A DNA stretch of 64,000 nucleotides from Paramacrobiotus metropolitanus (taxonomy: Eukaryota; Tardigrada; Eutardigrada; Parachela; Macrobiotidae), in contig NW_026570317.1 in assembly GCF_019649055.1 (NCBI RefSeq), positions 62,001 to 126,000 of the forward strand, written 5' to 3'. The translations under genes were made by a program, and so were the position numbers. The notes below the pieces were generated by a model that made no database searches, was not told the origin of the DNA, and worked only from the letters and a program-made list of their open reading frames with translations. Within the stretch, counting starts at the first letter, position 1. Each line of letters starts with the position of its first letter. Below are positions 9,873 to 21,400 of this stretch, piece by piece.

Positions 9873-12764
9873 TTATTCCATCATCTCATCTCCCTCGTCA
9901 CCATCACGCGGCTGACGTTTTTTCGTCGACTTCGGCTGATTTTGGTCGGAAGTTCGATCCACAGGTTCTGTCGATGCAACTTCTGCGGCTTGTTCTAGTT
10001 GAACAACTCGAACAGCTACATGACGTGGACCGCGTCCTTTTCCTTGGCGGCTTCGTTTTATCGCCTCAAGCCGATGTCGTGCATCATCTTCCTCCAGCTG
10101 TAAGTCCCGGTTTCGAGGATCAGCAGCCAATCGTTGTCGGACATCCTCGTAATGATCCCGGATCTGCTGATTCCTGGCAGCTCGTCTCCCGGGTGCGTTA
10201 GGGACTTGAGGTGGTGGCGGTTGTTTATGTCCGTGTAGATGCTCTTTGATATACGCATGGACATGATCTTTCGGTTCAACATATTGGGTGTCCATCGTCT
10301 CGCGGATTCGATCGAGCATCTCCTGATAGTGAGAATCGAATATTTGTCTGAGGTTGTCATATTCCAATCGTTTTTTAGCGTTCTTCAGGTCATCGTCCGC
10401 TTTCTTAGCTATCGCCTGATGTTTCGCGGCTGATCCCATTTTGGCGGCTTTATCCCGAAACACTAACGGAACTTTATTTTTCAACATATCCGAGCTCAAT
10501 TGATTGATCGACGAATAATGTGCTAATCGTGCAGCAAAGATCTTTTGACCCCACGTTCTTGCGTCATGGCTGGTAGGATCAACTACCAAGCCGATTGCTG
10601 CTCGTGCTGCCAGCATCTTAAATGCCGGGTTGACATGTCGTAGCACGAATTGAGCCACGTATTCCCGTCGTTCTTTTATCTCTTGGTATTCGAATTGGGT
10701 CCATCCCGTGGTATCGACGGTATCCAACGGAACTCCCAGTAGATTCAAGTCCAGCAGACTTGGCAGACCACACTGTCTGATGGGCGTATAATACGTATTC
10801 GCATCTTCGATTGTGATTTCCAATCGCCCCAGTCTGCTTTCTCGAATCTCCTCCGCGTAATTCGAATCGATAAGGAACTGTCGCAAATGCTGCAATTGAG
10901 TCAAGATGATTCCTGACTGTTCCGAATCCATGTCAAGTCCCAGATATCGGACTATTTCAGCTCGTTGATCTTCCAAGTCATCCATATTATACGTTTTTCG
11001 GATGAACTGAGGACGTCGCTGCGGGTTATTAAACCGAGACGGTTTATTGACTTCGCGACGATTTTCTGGTTCGCTTTGCGGTTCCGGTCCCCGTCGATTA
11101 TCTTGTTGTCGTCTTTCTTCGATTATCTGACGAACGTCTTGATCACGTCGCGGCGGTGCCTTACTCGCCGATGTCGACGGTTGAAGATCGCTGTCCAGAA
11201 TCACCTGTCTTTTATGAATCACGGTATCCTGTGGTGACGACGTCGATGTATCCATCGGTTCATCTCTCGGCAACGAGACGATAAGTGGATCCACCACATA
11301 AACCTCGGACTGCACACGATTATATTTTGGTGGGCTGTCCTCACGCTCTCCACTGGAAGATCGTTTAGTCGGTAATTCAAATGTGTTGAAGAATGCCACA
11401 TCTTCCTGCCACCTCTTATCATATGGATCCGGGCTTCTGTTTCGACGATCTCGTCGTTGATCTCGAGGTCGCTCCGGTGTGAGGCCTCTAACCTTCTGAT
11501 GAACAAACGCGCATCCCATCGGTTCCTGACGACGTTCCTTGTCAGGTTCCGGTTGTCGCGATTCTGATTGTCGCTCTGCGTTATTCGAAATCGTTTTGCG
11601 TCGGATGCCAACTTCCACGACTTCATCTCCGTGGCGCTCCCATCCTCTTGGGCCACGATGATCTCGTTCACGAGATCGTTCACGCGATCTATCGTCTCGT
11701 TCGTTCCGATAGTCCCGAGTCCGTTCACGAGAATATTCCCGCGATCTCTCATTCCGGAAGTCGTAGTTCCTTTCACGTGAGTATTCGCGTGATCTCTCAC
11801 TTCGTCTGGCAGGTGATCGAGGTCGTGTAAACCCTCCTTCATCTCGTTTATAACTTTGGAACGCCTTCATCACATCGGATTCTCGTTGACGTGACTTCCG
11901 TATTTCTTCTGTCTGTTTTTCAATCAGCAATTTCGTATTTGGATTTGGGGCTTCTCCTCTTTCAAGTCGAACTTTCTCGCGCAGAAAAACTTCGAACAGA
12001 TCCGCACGAATACCAGCTGGATCCTTCAGCAGCGCGTCAATCTGGATGATGAGAGATTGTACTCTGGCTCTTGCTTCATCCTCAATCAGCTTAGAAACGG
12101 GTATTGGCTCCTTTCCTTTTTGTGCCAACTTTGCCCGATGTTCACGCGCGACCTGCTCCTCTGCACGTTTTCGGCTCGCTAAAGCTTCAGCCTCCAATTC
12201 CTGACGTCGCTTATCTTGCATCATCATTTCCATGTCCGCATCGAACTTTCTTCGATAAGCATCGCATGTGTCGTCTTGAGGAGGTTCCAAAGTTGCGTCC
12301 CATCCAAGTTCGCTTTTCTGAATCGCTTGGCGGTAACGGTCTTCAATTAACATTTTCTCTTTTGGTGGGACATGCTGCCAGTTATCGGCATAGATGACGT
12401 TCCGAAACACGTCTTTGTTGCCCCTTGCGGCTTCCGTATATGCCACAAGACTTCGTTCAGCTGGTGGTAGCAGCATTAAACAGTTCCAACATGGAAATTT
12501 CCCATTGACAGCCTTGTTATTTCGGATACAGTCCGGACACTTAGGATTAAAGCCCGTAAACCGATCAATTTCCGAATCGATAAGACGTTGCGCTGGTGTC
12601 ATCGCAGTTGTCACCTGACTTGTTGAGGGTGCCGGTACTGCCTGATGTCTCGCCGGCGAAGGTGCTGCCTGACTTCGTACGGCCAGAGGTGCCGGTTGAG
12701 CTGACCTGCCTTGGATCTGCTTGGTCATCTGGATTTTCGGGTTGGCTTGACTTTTTTGAGCCAT
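9873..12764 (-). CDS. Retrotransposon ORF5: RS-rich protein, 963 aa
   Basis: ATG at 12,764. The N-terminal ~65 residues are Pro/Ala/Gln-rich. Residues about 75-100 carry a CxxC...CxxC cluster (CPDCIRNN, PCWNC) that could bind zinc. Residues about 305-390 form an SR/RE-dipeptide region (SREYSRER, SRERSRERD) like RS domains of splicing or RNA-binding proteins. The remainder is charged and largely helical (residues ~600-900), with a basic C-terminus. There is no signal peptide, membrane span or fusion peptide, so it is not an envelope protein. It follows ORF4 by 356 bases with no overlap, so it probably needs a spliced or internal-start mRNA. Function unknown. RNA binding or packaging is a guess from the RS region. 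Confidence 0.8.
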   Translation of the reverse strand: MAQKSQANPKIQMTKQIQGRSAQPAPLAVRSQAAPSPARHQAVPAPSTSQVTTAMTPAQRLIDSEIDRFTGFNPKCPDCIRNNKAVNGKFPCWNCLMLLPPAERSLVAYTEAARGNKDVFRNVIYADNWQHVPPKEKMLIEDRYRQAIQKSELGWDATLEPPQDDTCDAYRRKFDADMEMMMQDKRRQELEAEALASRKRAEEQVAREHRAKLAQKGKEPIPVSKLIEDEARARVQSLIIQIDALLKDPAGIRADLFEVFLREKVRLERGEAPNPNTKLLIEKQTEEIRKSRQRESDVMKAFQSYKRDEGGFTRPRSPARRSERSREYSRERNYDFRNERSREYSRERTRDYRNERDDRSRERSRERDHRGPRGWERHGDEVVEVGIRRKTISNNAERQSESRQPEPDKERRQEPMGCAFVHQKVRGLTPERPRDQRRDRRNRSPDPYDKRWQEDVAFFNTFELPTKRSSSGEREDSPPKYNRVQSEVYVVDPLIVSLPRDEPMDTSTSSPQDTVIHKRQVILDSDLQPSTSASKAPPRRDQDVRQIIEERRQQDNRRGPEPQSEPENRREVNKPSRFNNPQRRPQFIRKTYNMDDLEDQRAEIVRYLGLDMDSEQSGIILTQLQHLRQFLIDSNYAEEIRESRLGRLEITIEDANTYYTPIRQCGLPSLLDLNLLGVPLDTVDTTGWTQFEYQEIKERREYVAQFVLRHVNPAFKMLAARAAIGLVVDPTSHDARTWGQKIFAARLAHYSSINQLSSDMLKNKVPLVFRDKAAKMGSAAKHQAIAKKADDDLKNAKKRLEYDNLRQIFDSHYQEMLDRIRETMDTQYVEPKDHVHAYIKEHLHGHKQPPPPQVPNAPGRRAARNQQIRDHYEDVRQRLAADPRNRDLQLEEDDARHRLEAIKRSRQGKGRGPRHVAVRVVQLEQAAEVASTEPVDRTSDQNQPKSTKKRQPRDGDEGDEMME

Positions 12765-13120
12765 TTTTCCACTTTAATCTGTAATCAGAACATCTCAATT
12801 GACATCACCTCATCTCATCCATATTACATGAAATCCTTCTTATCATTTTACGCCTATTTTAGGCTATTCCTGTACTGAGCTGAGACCTTCCTAGCTCATA
12901 ACGCCCTTCTTATGCCTGCCAAGTCTTAAGCTCATTCGCCTAATCTGACTGACTTTTCGCATCTTGTTTCACATCTGTCTAGCACTTTCGCTAAGTTTTT
13001 CCAATTGTAACTTTTAACGTCTCATTCCCGTTATATCGCCTTCTTATTTTCTGAACTGATGGTGTTCTTCTGTGACATGCGGTGGACCTTCCTGACCGCA
13101 TATCACACATCTCTCAATCG
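12765..13120 (-). other. Spacer between ORF4 and ORF5
   Basis: 356 bases without a coding frame. It is pyrimidine-rich on the plus strand and could hold a splice acceptor or internal entry site for ORF5, but I cannot point to one. Confidence 0.3.
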
Positions 13121-16100
13121 CTATTCCTTTTGCGATGTGTCAGCTGAGTCAGCTGACACAGTCTCAGTTGACTTCAGTTCAGTTTCATCAGTTTTCGGAT
13201 CGTTCCGGTTAATTGTCGTTGACTTCGGATCAGGTTCAGCTGCTTTCGTCTCAGTTGGTGGCAGCTCCTGTGGAGTAATATCAATTATTCCGGATGTCGC
13301 CATTGGTGCGGATTGTTTTTCGTCTCCCTGCAGCGTTTCGTCTGAAGGATCCTCTGATCTGGAGTGGATTCTGTCATCTTTAATTTCCAACATGTTTTCA
13401 TCAACAAGGCTCTCAACCGCCTTTCTGATCCACTCTCGATCTTTTTCAATGTTGAATTCGCCTAACTCATAGTTGACGGCGAAAAAGTTTGACAGATCAT
13501 CCCATGTAACTCCGTTAGTTCCGCCGAGTCTTGGTATCGCCGCATCAGTCATAGCGATCTTCCAAAACTTAAGATCCATTTTTAGCCGGGGTGTTCGTGT
13601 CGGTTGTGGCGGCAGGTAATATACCCATTTGTTGGTTTCCGAATAACTGAAGCCTAATTTCCCTTCTTTGTAGGCTCGTTTTGTCATCCGGTCGAAGCTG
13701 TTTCCTGATAATTTCAGTACTCTATTGGTACACATGGCCGATTTGAGCTCCCTGTGACCCATCGTCTGGTCCGGTTGATTTCCAAGAAACCGTTTTAGTT
13801 CGCACCAGATTTGGTTGGCGTTATCCAACGGTATTCCTAGCATATATTCTCGGTCTTCTGATTTCGCTCCGGTATCCGAACCTTCTGTTGAGTCCGTCGC
13901 AGGTCCTTTCTCATCGATTGTGAGTTTCGCCATCGAACTTGACGATGATTTTGTCGACTTGGGTTCGATGCTCTGGGAGGGTGCCGAGTCCGCTTTGTCA
14001 TCTTTTGGCTTGCTACTGCCAGCTCCACTGGTCTTAGGTAGCGCAAGTCCAGACGTCTTTCGTCTTTCGCGCATGGCTGCCAGTTCAGCCTCAGCTTGTT
14101 GTGCCAATTTGTCGGTAGGGAGAACGACCTTCCGTTCATCCCCTTTTCGGCTCGTCGCCGCTTTCTCAACCGGTTTCGCGGGAGCTGCTGCTAAGTCATC
14201 ATCGTCATCTTCTTCGTCCGTATCAGAGTCTACATCCATGATGCCTCTGTCTTGTAAAGGCTTCTTTTTCAATTTATCTGCCGCGAGTTTCGCTTCCGCT
14301 GCTCTCAGCTGATCTCCCCTTTGATGGAGAACATTGAGTATAGGGGTTTCCGGGTTATCTCGCTTTTTAACATTGAGCAGCGTCGAATCTTCGCTTTCAG
14401 AGTAATGGTTTTCGTTCTCAATTTCCACTGGTATTAATCCTAATGTGGTATATCTAATTGGAGATCCCATATGGGCGTTCGTGGTGATGACTTTTCCTTC
14501 TTGAATCATCTCCGTTAACGTCCTGGCGTTTCCCGCTTCAAGTTCTGCAAAATTACCATTTCCGCCATGCCATAATCCGTTGATATACTGCGTGATGCGA
14601 TGTCGGGTTGAACCAGTTGGACTGCGCATCCCTGCTATGGCTAACTCGATCTGTCTTCTCTTATCAGCATGTTGATCAAACAACTGTTTATCAATTCCGC
14701 CTGTTCTGACCAACTTCGCTTTCGGTTTCCACTCCAGGTGCTTTTTCGTCAATTTCCCGACATTCATGGCATATTCCACCAGCGTATAAAACTTCCGAGC
14801 TGTGAAGGAATGACCTCGTGCTTCCATTTTTTCCTTCGCTTCCCTGCGGAATTTTAACGTGATCGATGTATCCCTGGTACGCATCCTATTTAGTATTTTC
14901 TTAGTGATCTCGATCATATCATCCTCCGTTAGGTCTTCGCCGTCGGGTTCATCAAACTCGGGAAATGGCCCGGAGTTTTCAGGTTCTGAATATTCGAGTT
15001 CGCTATCGCCTAGAATTCTGGCATATCCTGCCATGCCTGGGGCGTCGATCCTTCGGACTGCTGGAGGTTTTGATTTCTTTTCACCGCTTTTCTTCCCTCC
15101 TTTCTTTTGCTTTTCCAGGGCCAGCTGTTTCTGTTGTTCCAATGTCGACTCCAAACTCGGCGCCACCTTCGGTTCCGCCGTTTTGCCTCGTGTAGTTCGT
15201 CCTACCGAGATCGATTTTGACATGATTGTCGATGTACTTGGGCGACTACTTGCTTCGGATAATGCCGTCGACTCGCGAGATGATTCTCGCTTCTTTTTAT
15301 CAGCTTCAGCCTTTCCTTTCCTCTCTTTTTGAGTCGATGCCGACATGATCTGTCCGAGCGGAACTGCTTTTTTCACCGCGATCGGTTTCGGCTTAAATGC
15401 GGTCGATGTTGCTGATTCAATGACAATTTTCTTCGGTGTTGTGACCGTTGATGGGCTGTCGTCTGTAACAACAACGTCCTCATAATCGATCTCAACATCT
15501 ACGTCTGGTGAGGACTCCGCCTTTTTGTGTCCCCTCTTTTTCGTCTGTTGAGTTTCCATCTTTCCTTTCTTGGTGTCTCCTGTTGAAGTTTGGCCCGATT
15601 TTTGCCCAGTTGTACCAGCTCCCGTGAGCTTTGCAGCCGTTTTGGACGATCTTGTCTTCGGCTTCTCATCTTCCGAATCTTCTTCAGATGATTCGTCGTC
15701 GTCTTCGGTGTCGTCTGAGTCTTGCGGTGGAAAACAATGAGGACAATTCACATCATTGCACGGCTTATGTTTAGCTCCTTTGACGATCTCGAAAACTCTA
15801 GCCAATGATCGTTTAGGGTTATCTTCATCAATCGGTTCATCTTCTGATTCCTCTTCTTCATCTTCCGGATCATCATCTCCTCCTTCGGGAGCTCCGTCGT
15901 CTTCCGTTTGCTCATCAGCTTCTCCGGCAGGACCTTCCTGTGCCGCGAGCTGAGCTTGAGCGTGAGCTTGCTGCTGTTTGGCGAGCTGTTCCTGTGCAGC
16001 TTTGATATGTTCCGGAGGTGTAATGTCCCAGTACAATGGTGTTTTTCGATGATCATAGCAAGCTGTTCGGAGCGTACCATCATCGTGGTTGTAGGTCAGT

Positions 16101-18448
16101 CGAATGAATGCCTGATCTGCCTCCGCCCGCTGTTGCATAAGGCTGAGCACCGATGCTGTCAGCGCCACCGCGTTATTTTTCACCTCGGGTGGTAACATTT
16201 TATATAGTGCCTTGAGGGCTTTTCTTGATTCTTTGTCAGCGTGTTCTCTTTCCTCCTTCGATACACACATCGGTGCGAAGGGGATCGGATCTCCTGATAA
16301 CGGATCGACGATTTCCACTATCGCTATTCCCGGTATATCAACTGCGTATTCATATCCGATTGTGAACAGTCTGCAGACTGGCTCAGTATACAGGATAATT
16401 GTCTCGTAATCGGGTTTCCGTTTCTTCTTCCCACCTGTATCTTCTTCGTCTGGTTTTAACGTTTTTCTTTCAACCGCTAATATCCGCCCTTCGATTGTAT
16501 ACGTATATAACATGTGGTCCTCGTTCGTGCCCACACGTATATGGATCCAAGCGTCCTCTTCTTTCGCCTGTTTCGCTATCAACTCTTTCATCATCCGGAT
16601 GAGGATTCTGGGATTTCTACGATCCGCCTCATTCGGGATAGCCGCTAGGGCTGCTTCCGTTTGTTCCCGTGATGCCGTATTGATCATTTTCTTCAACTCC
16701 TTATTTCCCTTATCCCTGCATGACGGGATCTCTTGATTCGTCTTTTTATCCACGAGTCGAGCAGCAATCTTCTTCTCCTGCCCATCTGTTCCAGGGAAGG
16801 TTGCCAAGTATGCTCTGACTGGTGGGATCTCTGCTACAGGTATCGGTTGACTTGGTGCCACTGGTAGTGGTGGGATCGGCTGAGTTGGAGGTGGTACCGA
16901 TGGTTGATGAGCCTTCTTGGCCACCGGTGCGACTGGTACGGCCATTTCTTGTGCCTGCGGTGGTTCCTTACTCACCGTAGGCTTCTTCGCCTTCTGACCA
17001 GTTGCATCTCCTGATTTCGGACTTTTCGTCACCGATCTCGCGCGTTTTGATGTACCATGGCTAGACGACTCTGCTGTCGAGCTCGTCCGTGATCTCGTGC
17101 GCTGTTTTAAAGCTTCATCTAACTTCTTTTTTTCCGCCAATATCTCTTCATCTGTCATCTCCTCGACAGTTTTCATCAATGATGTCCCCGCTTTCTCTTT
17201 TGATGAGGTCGGTGCGGCATCTACCGATCGGGATCTTTCTTCTGGGTATTTTCTGATAAACCGGAGGATCTTTTCCACCATATCCGGCCATTCTCGATAT
17301 ATTAAGGCAGGATGACACTTTTTCATCGTTACAATTTGGATGCCAATCTCCTTTCTTTTCTGGATGAGGACCGCTGTCTTCTCTTTCAGTGCCTCATGTG
17401 TGGGATGTGACATCCCTGCCACCGACATCAATTTGCCGTAGAAGGCATGTTCATCATCGACGCGTTCGTGTATCCGGTAAAAATCGTGGCAGATTCGGTT
17501 AAAGTCATGTATGACTCTCCTGTGTTCCTGCGTAATTGTCTCGTGTTCATCCACGATTACATTCAGGCGGTCGTCGTCTTCTCGTATGTTGACCGTCAAT
17601 CGTGGAGAGTATTCCGAAACTGAGGGTTCGCCTGGGGGAGTTTTCGGTAATCCTTCCAATTGTGGCCCCCACGATGGCAACACTCCTCTCAACCGAGGTG
17701 ATTCAAATCGATTTCCTCGTCCGTATCTCCCTCCTCGTTTATGTGGGGATCTGCCGCCTCGATCAAATTGTCGATGAGGACGGGGTGGCACTGATATGCC
17801 AAATGGTCCTGGCGCCGTTGCGGTCCAGTCCGGGAATAATGGCGGTAAATTTAGACCTCCTTGGGACATAGATGGGGCAGGCGACGTTCCGCCATGTCCC
17901 CCGTATACTGATCTGGGTGAAGTTCCTCCGATACCTGGTGTTCGGATTGGGGACATGCCGCTAAATCCTCCGTGTCCGCCAGGTACTACCGGTATCCCAC
18001 CGAATCCGGGTAATCGTACGGGTGCCGGTGCCATCCCAATGGGGAAATTCGATGTCACCTGTTGCGGTGGTGGCATCAATAATGCCGGCGGTCCCATTGC
18101 AACTTGTGCTGAGCCGTATGCTGGGAACTGCTGTCCAGAAAAAGGGACATTTTGTCCTGGGAACTGGGGTGGTCCGACATTTGAGCCGTAGTGATCCGAC
18201 ACCCAGTTCTGCGTATTCTGGTAACTCGTTGGGTCCTGCTGGTGTGGGTAAAAGGCTGTGCCTCCCACATAGACTGGCTGATTTGGTATCCCTGGTTCGT
18301 TCTGCACCGTTCCTGCAGACGAATTCGATTCATCTCCAAAGTATGGGTTATAACCCTGATCACCTTCCATTCTTATCGGTGCTTTTAACGGATTTCCGAT
18401 ACTTTCAGAATCAGAATTATCTGAATTCTGCCGTTCCAATCGTTCCAT
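13121..18448 (-). CDS. Retrotransposon ORF4: large acidic/basic multidomain protein, ~1,775 aa
   Basis: ATG at 18,448, five bases after the Pol stop (18,454-18,456) and in the -1 frame relative to Pol. The N-terminal ~260 residues are Gly/Pro-rich with PGFGG and FSGM-type repeats, then an RGG-like patch. A helical region follows, then Pro-rich linkers, a strongly acidic stretch (residues ~850-940) and a compact Cys cluster (CNDVNCPHC, about residue 900). The C-terminal third has three or four compact helical segments. One (residues ~1,257-1,320, with GSTRHRITQYI) resembles a linker-histone-type winged helix, but this is tentative. No signal peptide, membrane span, protease or polymerase motif. 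It sits where an env gene would be. The 5-base gap suggests termination-reinitiation or a spliced message. Role unknown; chromatin or nucleic-acid binding is a guess. Confidence 0.8.
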   Translation of the reverse strand: MERLERQNSDNSDSESIGNPLKAPIRMEGDQGYNPYFGDESNSSAGTVQNEPGIPNQPVYVGGTAFYPHQQDPTSYQNTQNWVSDHYGSNVGPPQFPGQNVPFSGQQFPAYGSAQVAMGPPALLMPPPQQVTSNFPIGMAPAPVRLPGFGGIPVVPGGHGGFSGMSPIRTPGIGGTSPRSVYGGHGGTSPAPSMSQGGLNLPPLFPDWTATAPGPFGISVPPRPHRQFDRGGRSPHKRGGRYGRGNRFESPRLRGVLPSWGPQLEGLPKTPPGEPSVSEYSPRLTVNIREDDDRLNVIVDEHETITQEHRRVIHDFNRICHDFYRIHERVDDEHAFYGKLMSVAGMSHPTHEALKEKTAVLIQKRKEIGIQIVTMKKCHPALIYREWPDMVEKILRFIRKYPEERSRSVDAAPTSSKEKAGTSLMKTVEEMTDEEILAEKKKLDEALKQRTRSRTSSTAESSSHGTSKRARSVTKSPKSGDATGQKAKKPTVSKEPPQAQEMAVPVAPVAKKAHQPSVPPPTQPIPPLPVAPSQPIPVAEIPPVRAYLATFPGTDGQEKKIAARLVDKKTNQEIPSCRDKGNKELKKMINTASREQTEAALAAIPNEADRRNPRILIRMMKELIAKQAKEEDAWIHIRVGTNEDHMLYTYTIEGRILAVERKTLKPDEEDTGGKKKRKPDYETIILYTEPVCRLFTIGYEYAVDIPGIAIVEIVDPLSGDPIPFAPMCVSKEEREHADKESRKALKALYKMLPPEVKNNAVALTASVLSLMQQRAEADQAFIRLTYNHDDGTLRTACYDHRKTPLYWDITPPEHIKAAQEQLAKQQQAHAQAQLAAQEGPAGEADEQTEDDGAPEGGDDDPEDEEEESEDEPIDEDNPKRSLARVFEIVKGAKHKPCNDVNCPHCFPPQDSDDTEDDDESSEEDSEDEKPKTRSSKTAAKLTGAGTTGQKSGQTSTGDTKKGKMETQQTKKRGHKKAESSPDVDVEIDYEDVVVTDDSPSTVTTPKKIVIESATSTAFKPKPIAVKKAVPLGQIMSASTQKERKGKAEADKKKRESSRESTALSEASSRPSTSTIMSKSISVGRTTRGKTAEPKVAPSLESTLEQQKQLALEKQKKGGKKSGEKKSKPPAVRRIDAPGMAGYARILGDSELEYSEPENSGPFPEFDEPDGEDLTEDDMIEITKKILNRMRTRDTSITLKFRREAKEKMEARGHSFTARKFYTLVEYAMNVGKLTKKHLEWKPKAKLVRTGGIDKQLFDQHADKRRQIELAIAGMRSPTGSTRHRITQYINGLWHGGNGNFAELEAGNARTLTEMIQEGKVITTNAHMGSPIRYTTLGLIPVEIENENHYSESEDSTLLNVKKRDNPETPILNVLHQRGDQLRAAEAKLAADKLKKKPLQDRGIMDVDSDTDEEDDDDDLAAAPAKPVEKAATSRKGDERKVVLPTDKLAQQAEAELAAMRERRKTSGLALPKTSGAGSSKPKDDKADSAPSQSIEPKSTKSSSSSMAKLTIDEKGPATDSTEGSDTGAKSEDREYMLGIPLDNANQIWCELKRFLGNQPDQTMGHRELKSAMCTNRVLKLSGNSFDRMTKRAYKEGKLGFSYSETNKWVYYLPPQPTRTPRLKMDLKFWKIAMTDAAIPRLGGTNGVTWDDLSNFFAVNYELGEFNIEKDREWIRKAVESLVDENMLEIKDDRIHSRSEDPSDETLQGDEKQSAPMATSGIIDITPQELPPTETKAAEPDPKSTTINRNDPKTDETELKSTETVSADSADTSQKE

Positions 18449-18453
18449 CAACT

Positions 18454-21400
18454 TTAATACCTGTTATAACAATGAAAACGATATCTGTTAGCCGGCTTTC
18501 GACGAATCACTTTTACACCTTCCCAACTCCCGTTCATAATGTCGTAAACGCCCATAAGCCTTATTTTTGGGTTAATATCCCTGCGTCCTTTAGTTATCCG
18601 ATCAAAGAGTTCTTTGTCGGCGGCGTCTTCCTCTTCTCCTTTATTTGTGAGGATTTCCGTGGGAGTGGGTCGTGACTTCTTCTTTTTCACCTTTCTTAGC
18701 TCGATGGCAGCGGCAATATCACGCCCCAGTTGTGCGGCTGTTGCTTTCGCTGTCTCAAGCTGCTGTGCCCGCTGATCAGAAGCAGTGCGCGGTATCAAAG
18801 AAGCACGATCTGCTTCTGCAGCCACCTTCGGCTGATTTTCCTCGGTAGCAGTGCGTGGTTTGAAATAATCTTTCAAATTACGCTCTGTTTTTTCAGCAAC
18901 ATTCTGCTGATCGTTTTCGGTAGTAGTGCGTGGTTTGAAAAAGGACTGTTCCGAGTCTTTTTGAGAAGCACGCTCTGGTACTCCGCCCTCATTTGGGGGC
19001 TTTTCAGCCAGATTTCCGGCTTCCGCATTCAGCTTTAACGTAACTGCTGTTTCAAAGTCCTTATCTTCTTTCCGAGGTCTGCCTCTCTTCTTTTTAGGCT
19101 TTACTTCGTTCACATTTTGTAACGCTTCAGATCGTGGTTCACACTCTTGCTCAACGTTTTCCGTTTCAGGTAGCAGAGGTGGTTCGAAAAATGATTTATC
19201 ATGTAAATCCGAATTGTTTTGCGGATCGCGCTCTGGTTCCGAATTTCTTTGGAGATCCCGTTCCGATAACTTCTTCACCAATGGCGGATGCCAAGGCTTC
19301 AATCGGTCAATAGACACCACTTTTAGGTCTGCTTCCTTCGTCGGATTTTGTTCGATGACTTCGGCTTCATTTGTCCTCGGGAAGCTTAGAATTTTCCATA
19401 CTTTATCGTATTTGGCCTTGAAATCCGATTGGGTTTCCTTTTTCCCTTGTTTCGTGTCTTTGGGAAGTCGTATGAGTACCAAGTCGCCAACTTTGAAGTT
19501 CGGTTCGGATTTTTTCTTATTGTAGATCTCGGCGTTTTTCTCATACGCGTCTTTTATGTTGCATTTGGCAACTTCTTCAGCAAAAGTCAAGTTCTTTTTC
19601 ATGGTCTCCACCCATTCGTCTGGAGTACCATAATCATCTGGTAGATTCGTTCTGGTCACCACATCCTCAGGCATGGTCATTTCTCTTCCATGCAGCATGT
19701 AATATGCTGAATATCCGGTTGTGGCATGTACGGCTCTGTTCATCCCTGAGACCACGTATGGCAGGTACTTATTGAATTTCCGCTCATTTCCCGCCTTCAT
19801 ATACTGTGCCAAGCCATCTCCGATAATCTGCATCTGGCGTTCAACTTGGCCCTGGCCTTCAGGGTGATACGCCGTGCCAAACGTGTGTCTGATTTTAAAC
19901 ACGTTGGTGACTTTCGATAGGACTTCCGCTGTGAAGTGCCGTCCACGATCCGTGTGCAAGATGTGCGGTGCTCCGTGTACCAATATCACATGTTTCACGA
20001 AAACTTTGGCGAACTCCTTCGCTGTCGCCGTCTTCATTGGTACTGCTATCACATATTTCGTCAGCTGATCGATAAATACCGCTATGTATTTATATCCACG
20101 CTTCTTTGTCGGTAGTAAGGGTCCTTTCAGATCAGCGTATACGCGGAAGAAAGGATGTCCCACTTTTATCTCCTGCAGTTTTCCAGGTGGACACTTCCTT
20201 GGTGTCTTGTGGAACTGACATCCTTGACACGCGAGTATGTAATTTTTCACGTCCGTACTCATTCTGTCCCAATAATATCGCAGTCTGATAGCTGCCAGCG
20301 TCTTTTTAAATCCAAGATGACCTGCTGCTTTTTCATCATGCAGCGCATGGATGATCGCTCTTCTCATCGACAGTGGTACGACGTATGTCCTTTCGAGTCG
20401 GCCTTTATTGTCTTTAACCCGGTATAAGATCCCGTTCCATAACTGGTAATGGACTTCGAATTTTGATCTCGTTTCAGCATCCGGTAGGTGCTCCAGTTCA
20501 TCGATTATCATCGCAAGGTGAGGGTCTTTAAGCTGCTTGTTCCGGAGTTGTAGATTCGAATCATCTACCTCTTCCTCATCTCCTTGCAAGTTGACGATGC
20601 GCACAGTTGAAGTGCTGAGTTCATTCCAATCAGAGATGACTTTGCATCTTGGCAACGGTTTATGCCGATTAGTCATCTTTTTATGGAACTTCAGCAGCTT
20701 TATTGGGCACTCGTTTAGTGCTTGCGCTACTTTGTCTGGTTCCCAGAGATCGTCTCGATCTTTACTTCGCTCGCTAGGCTCAGCTCTCTGAGCTGCCGAG
20801 TCAGGTCCAACTTTACTTTTAAGCCGGTTAACGATGATCGATGTCTCAGCCGACTCTTTCGCCGTAACTGAGTTGATCATTACTCGCTTTTCCCTCTCGT
20901 CGGCCATCTGAACGAACAGTTGCCAGACTTCGATAGCTGGTTCTTTTATGTCGTATTCCTTTTTGATGTCCTCGAAGTTCGGAATTTCATCGAATTCTTC
21001 ATTGTGGCATGTCGGACCTTCGATAGGTGCTCTCGATAGAGCATCCGCGTTATCACAGTACTTTCCCGGTTTGTACTCAATCTTGAACTGGTGGCCTTGT
21101 AATGCCATAGCCCATCTCGTTAATCGCGGATTCATGCCAACTTTGTTCGTTTCTGATCTCAGCAAGTTCGTCAGCGCCTGGTGATCAGTTCGTACGGTGA
21201 ACTCGGAGTAGTCAATATACGGTTTAAACTTCCTGACGGCGAATACGACCGCCAGACACTCCCATTCAGTAACACCGTAGTTCCGTTCAGCTCCATGTAG
21301 GACGCGGCTCGCATAGGCAATTGGATGACCATCTTGTGATAGGACTGCTCCAATTCCTTCTTTGCTCGCGTCGCATTCAATTACTGTCGGTTTAGCTGGA

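Noticed and set aside
9873-18448. Envelope gene in the retrotransposon
   Set aside because: Neither ORF4 nor ORF5 has a signal peptide, transmembrane span or fusion peptide, so the element is not called an endogenous retrovirus.
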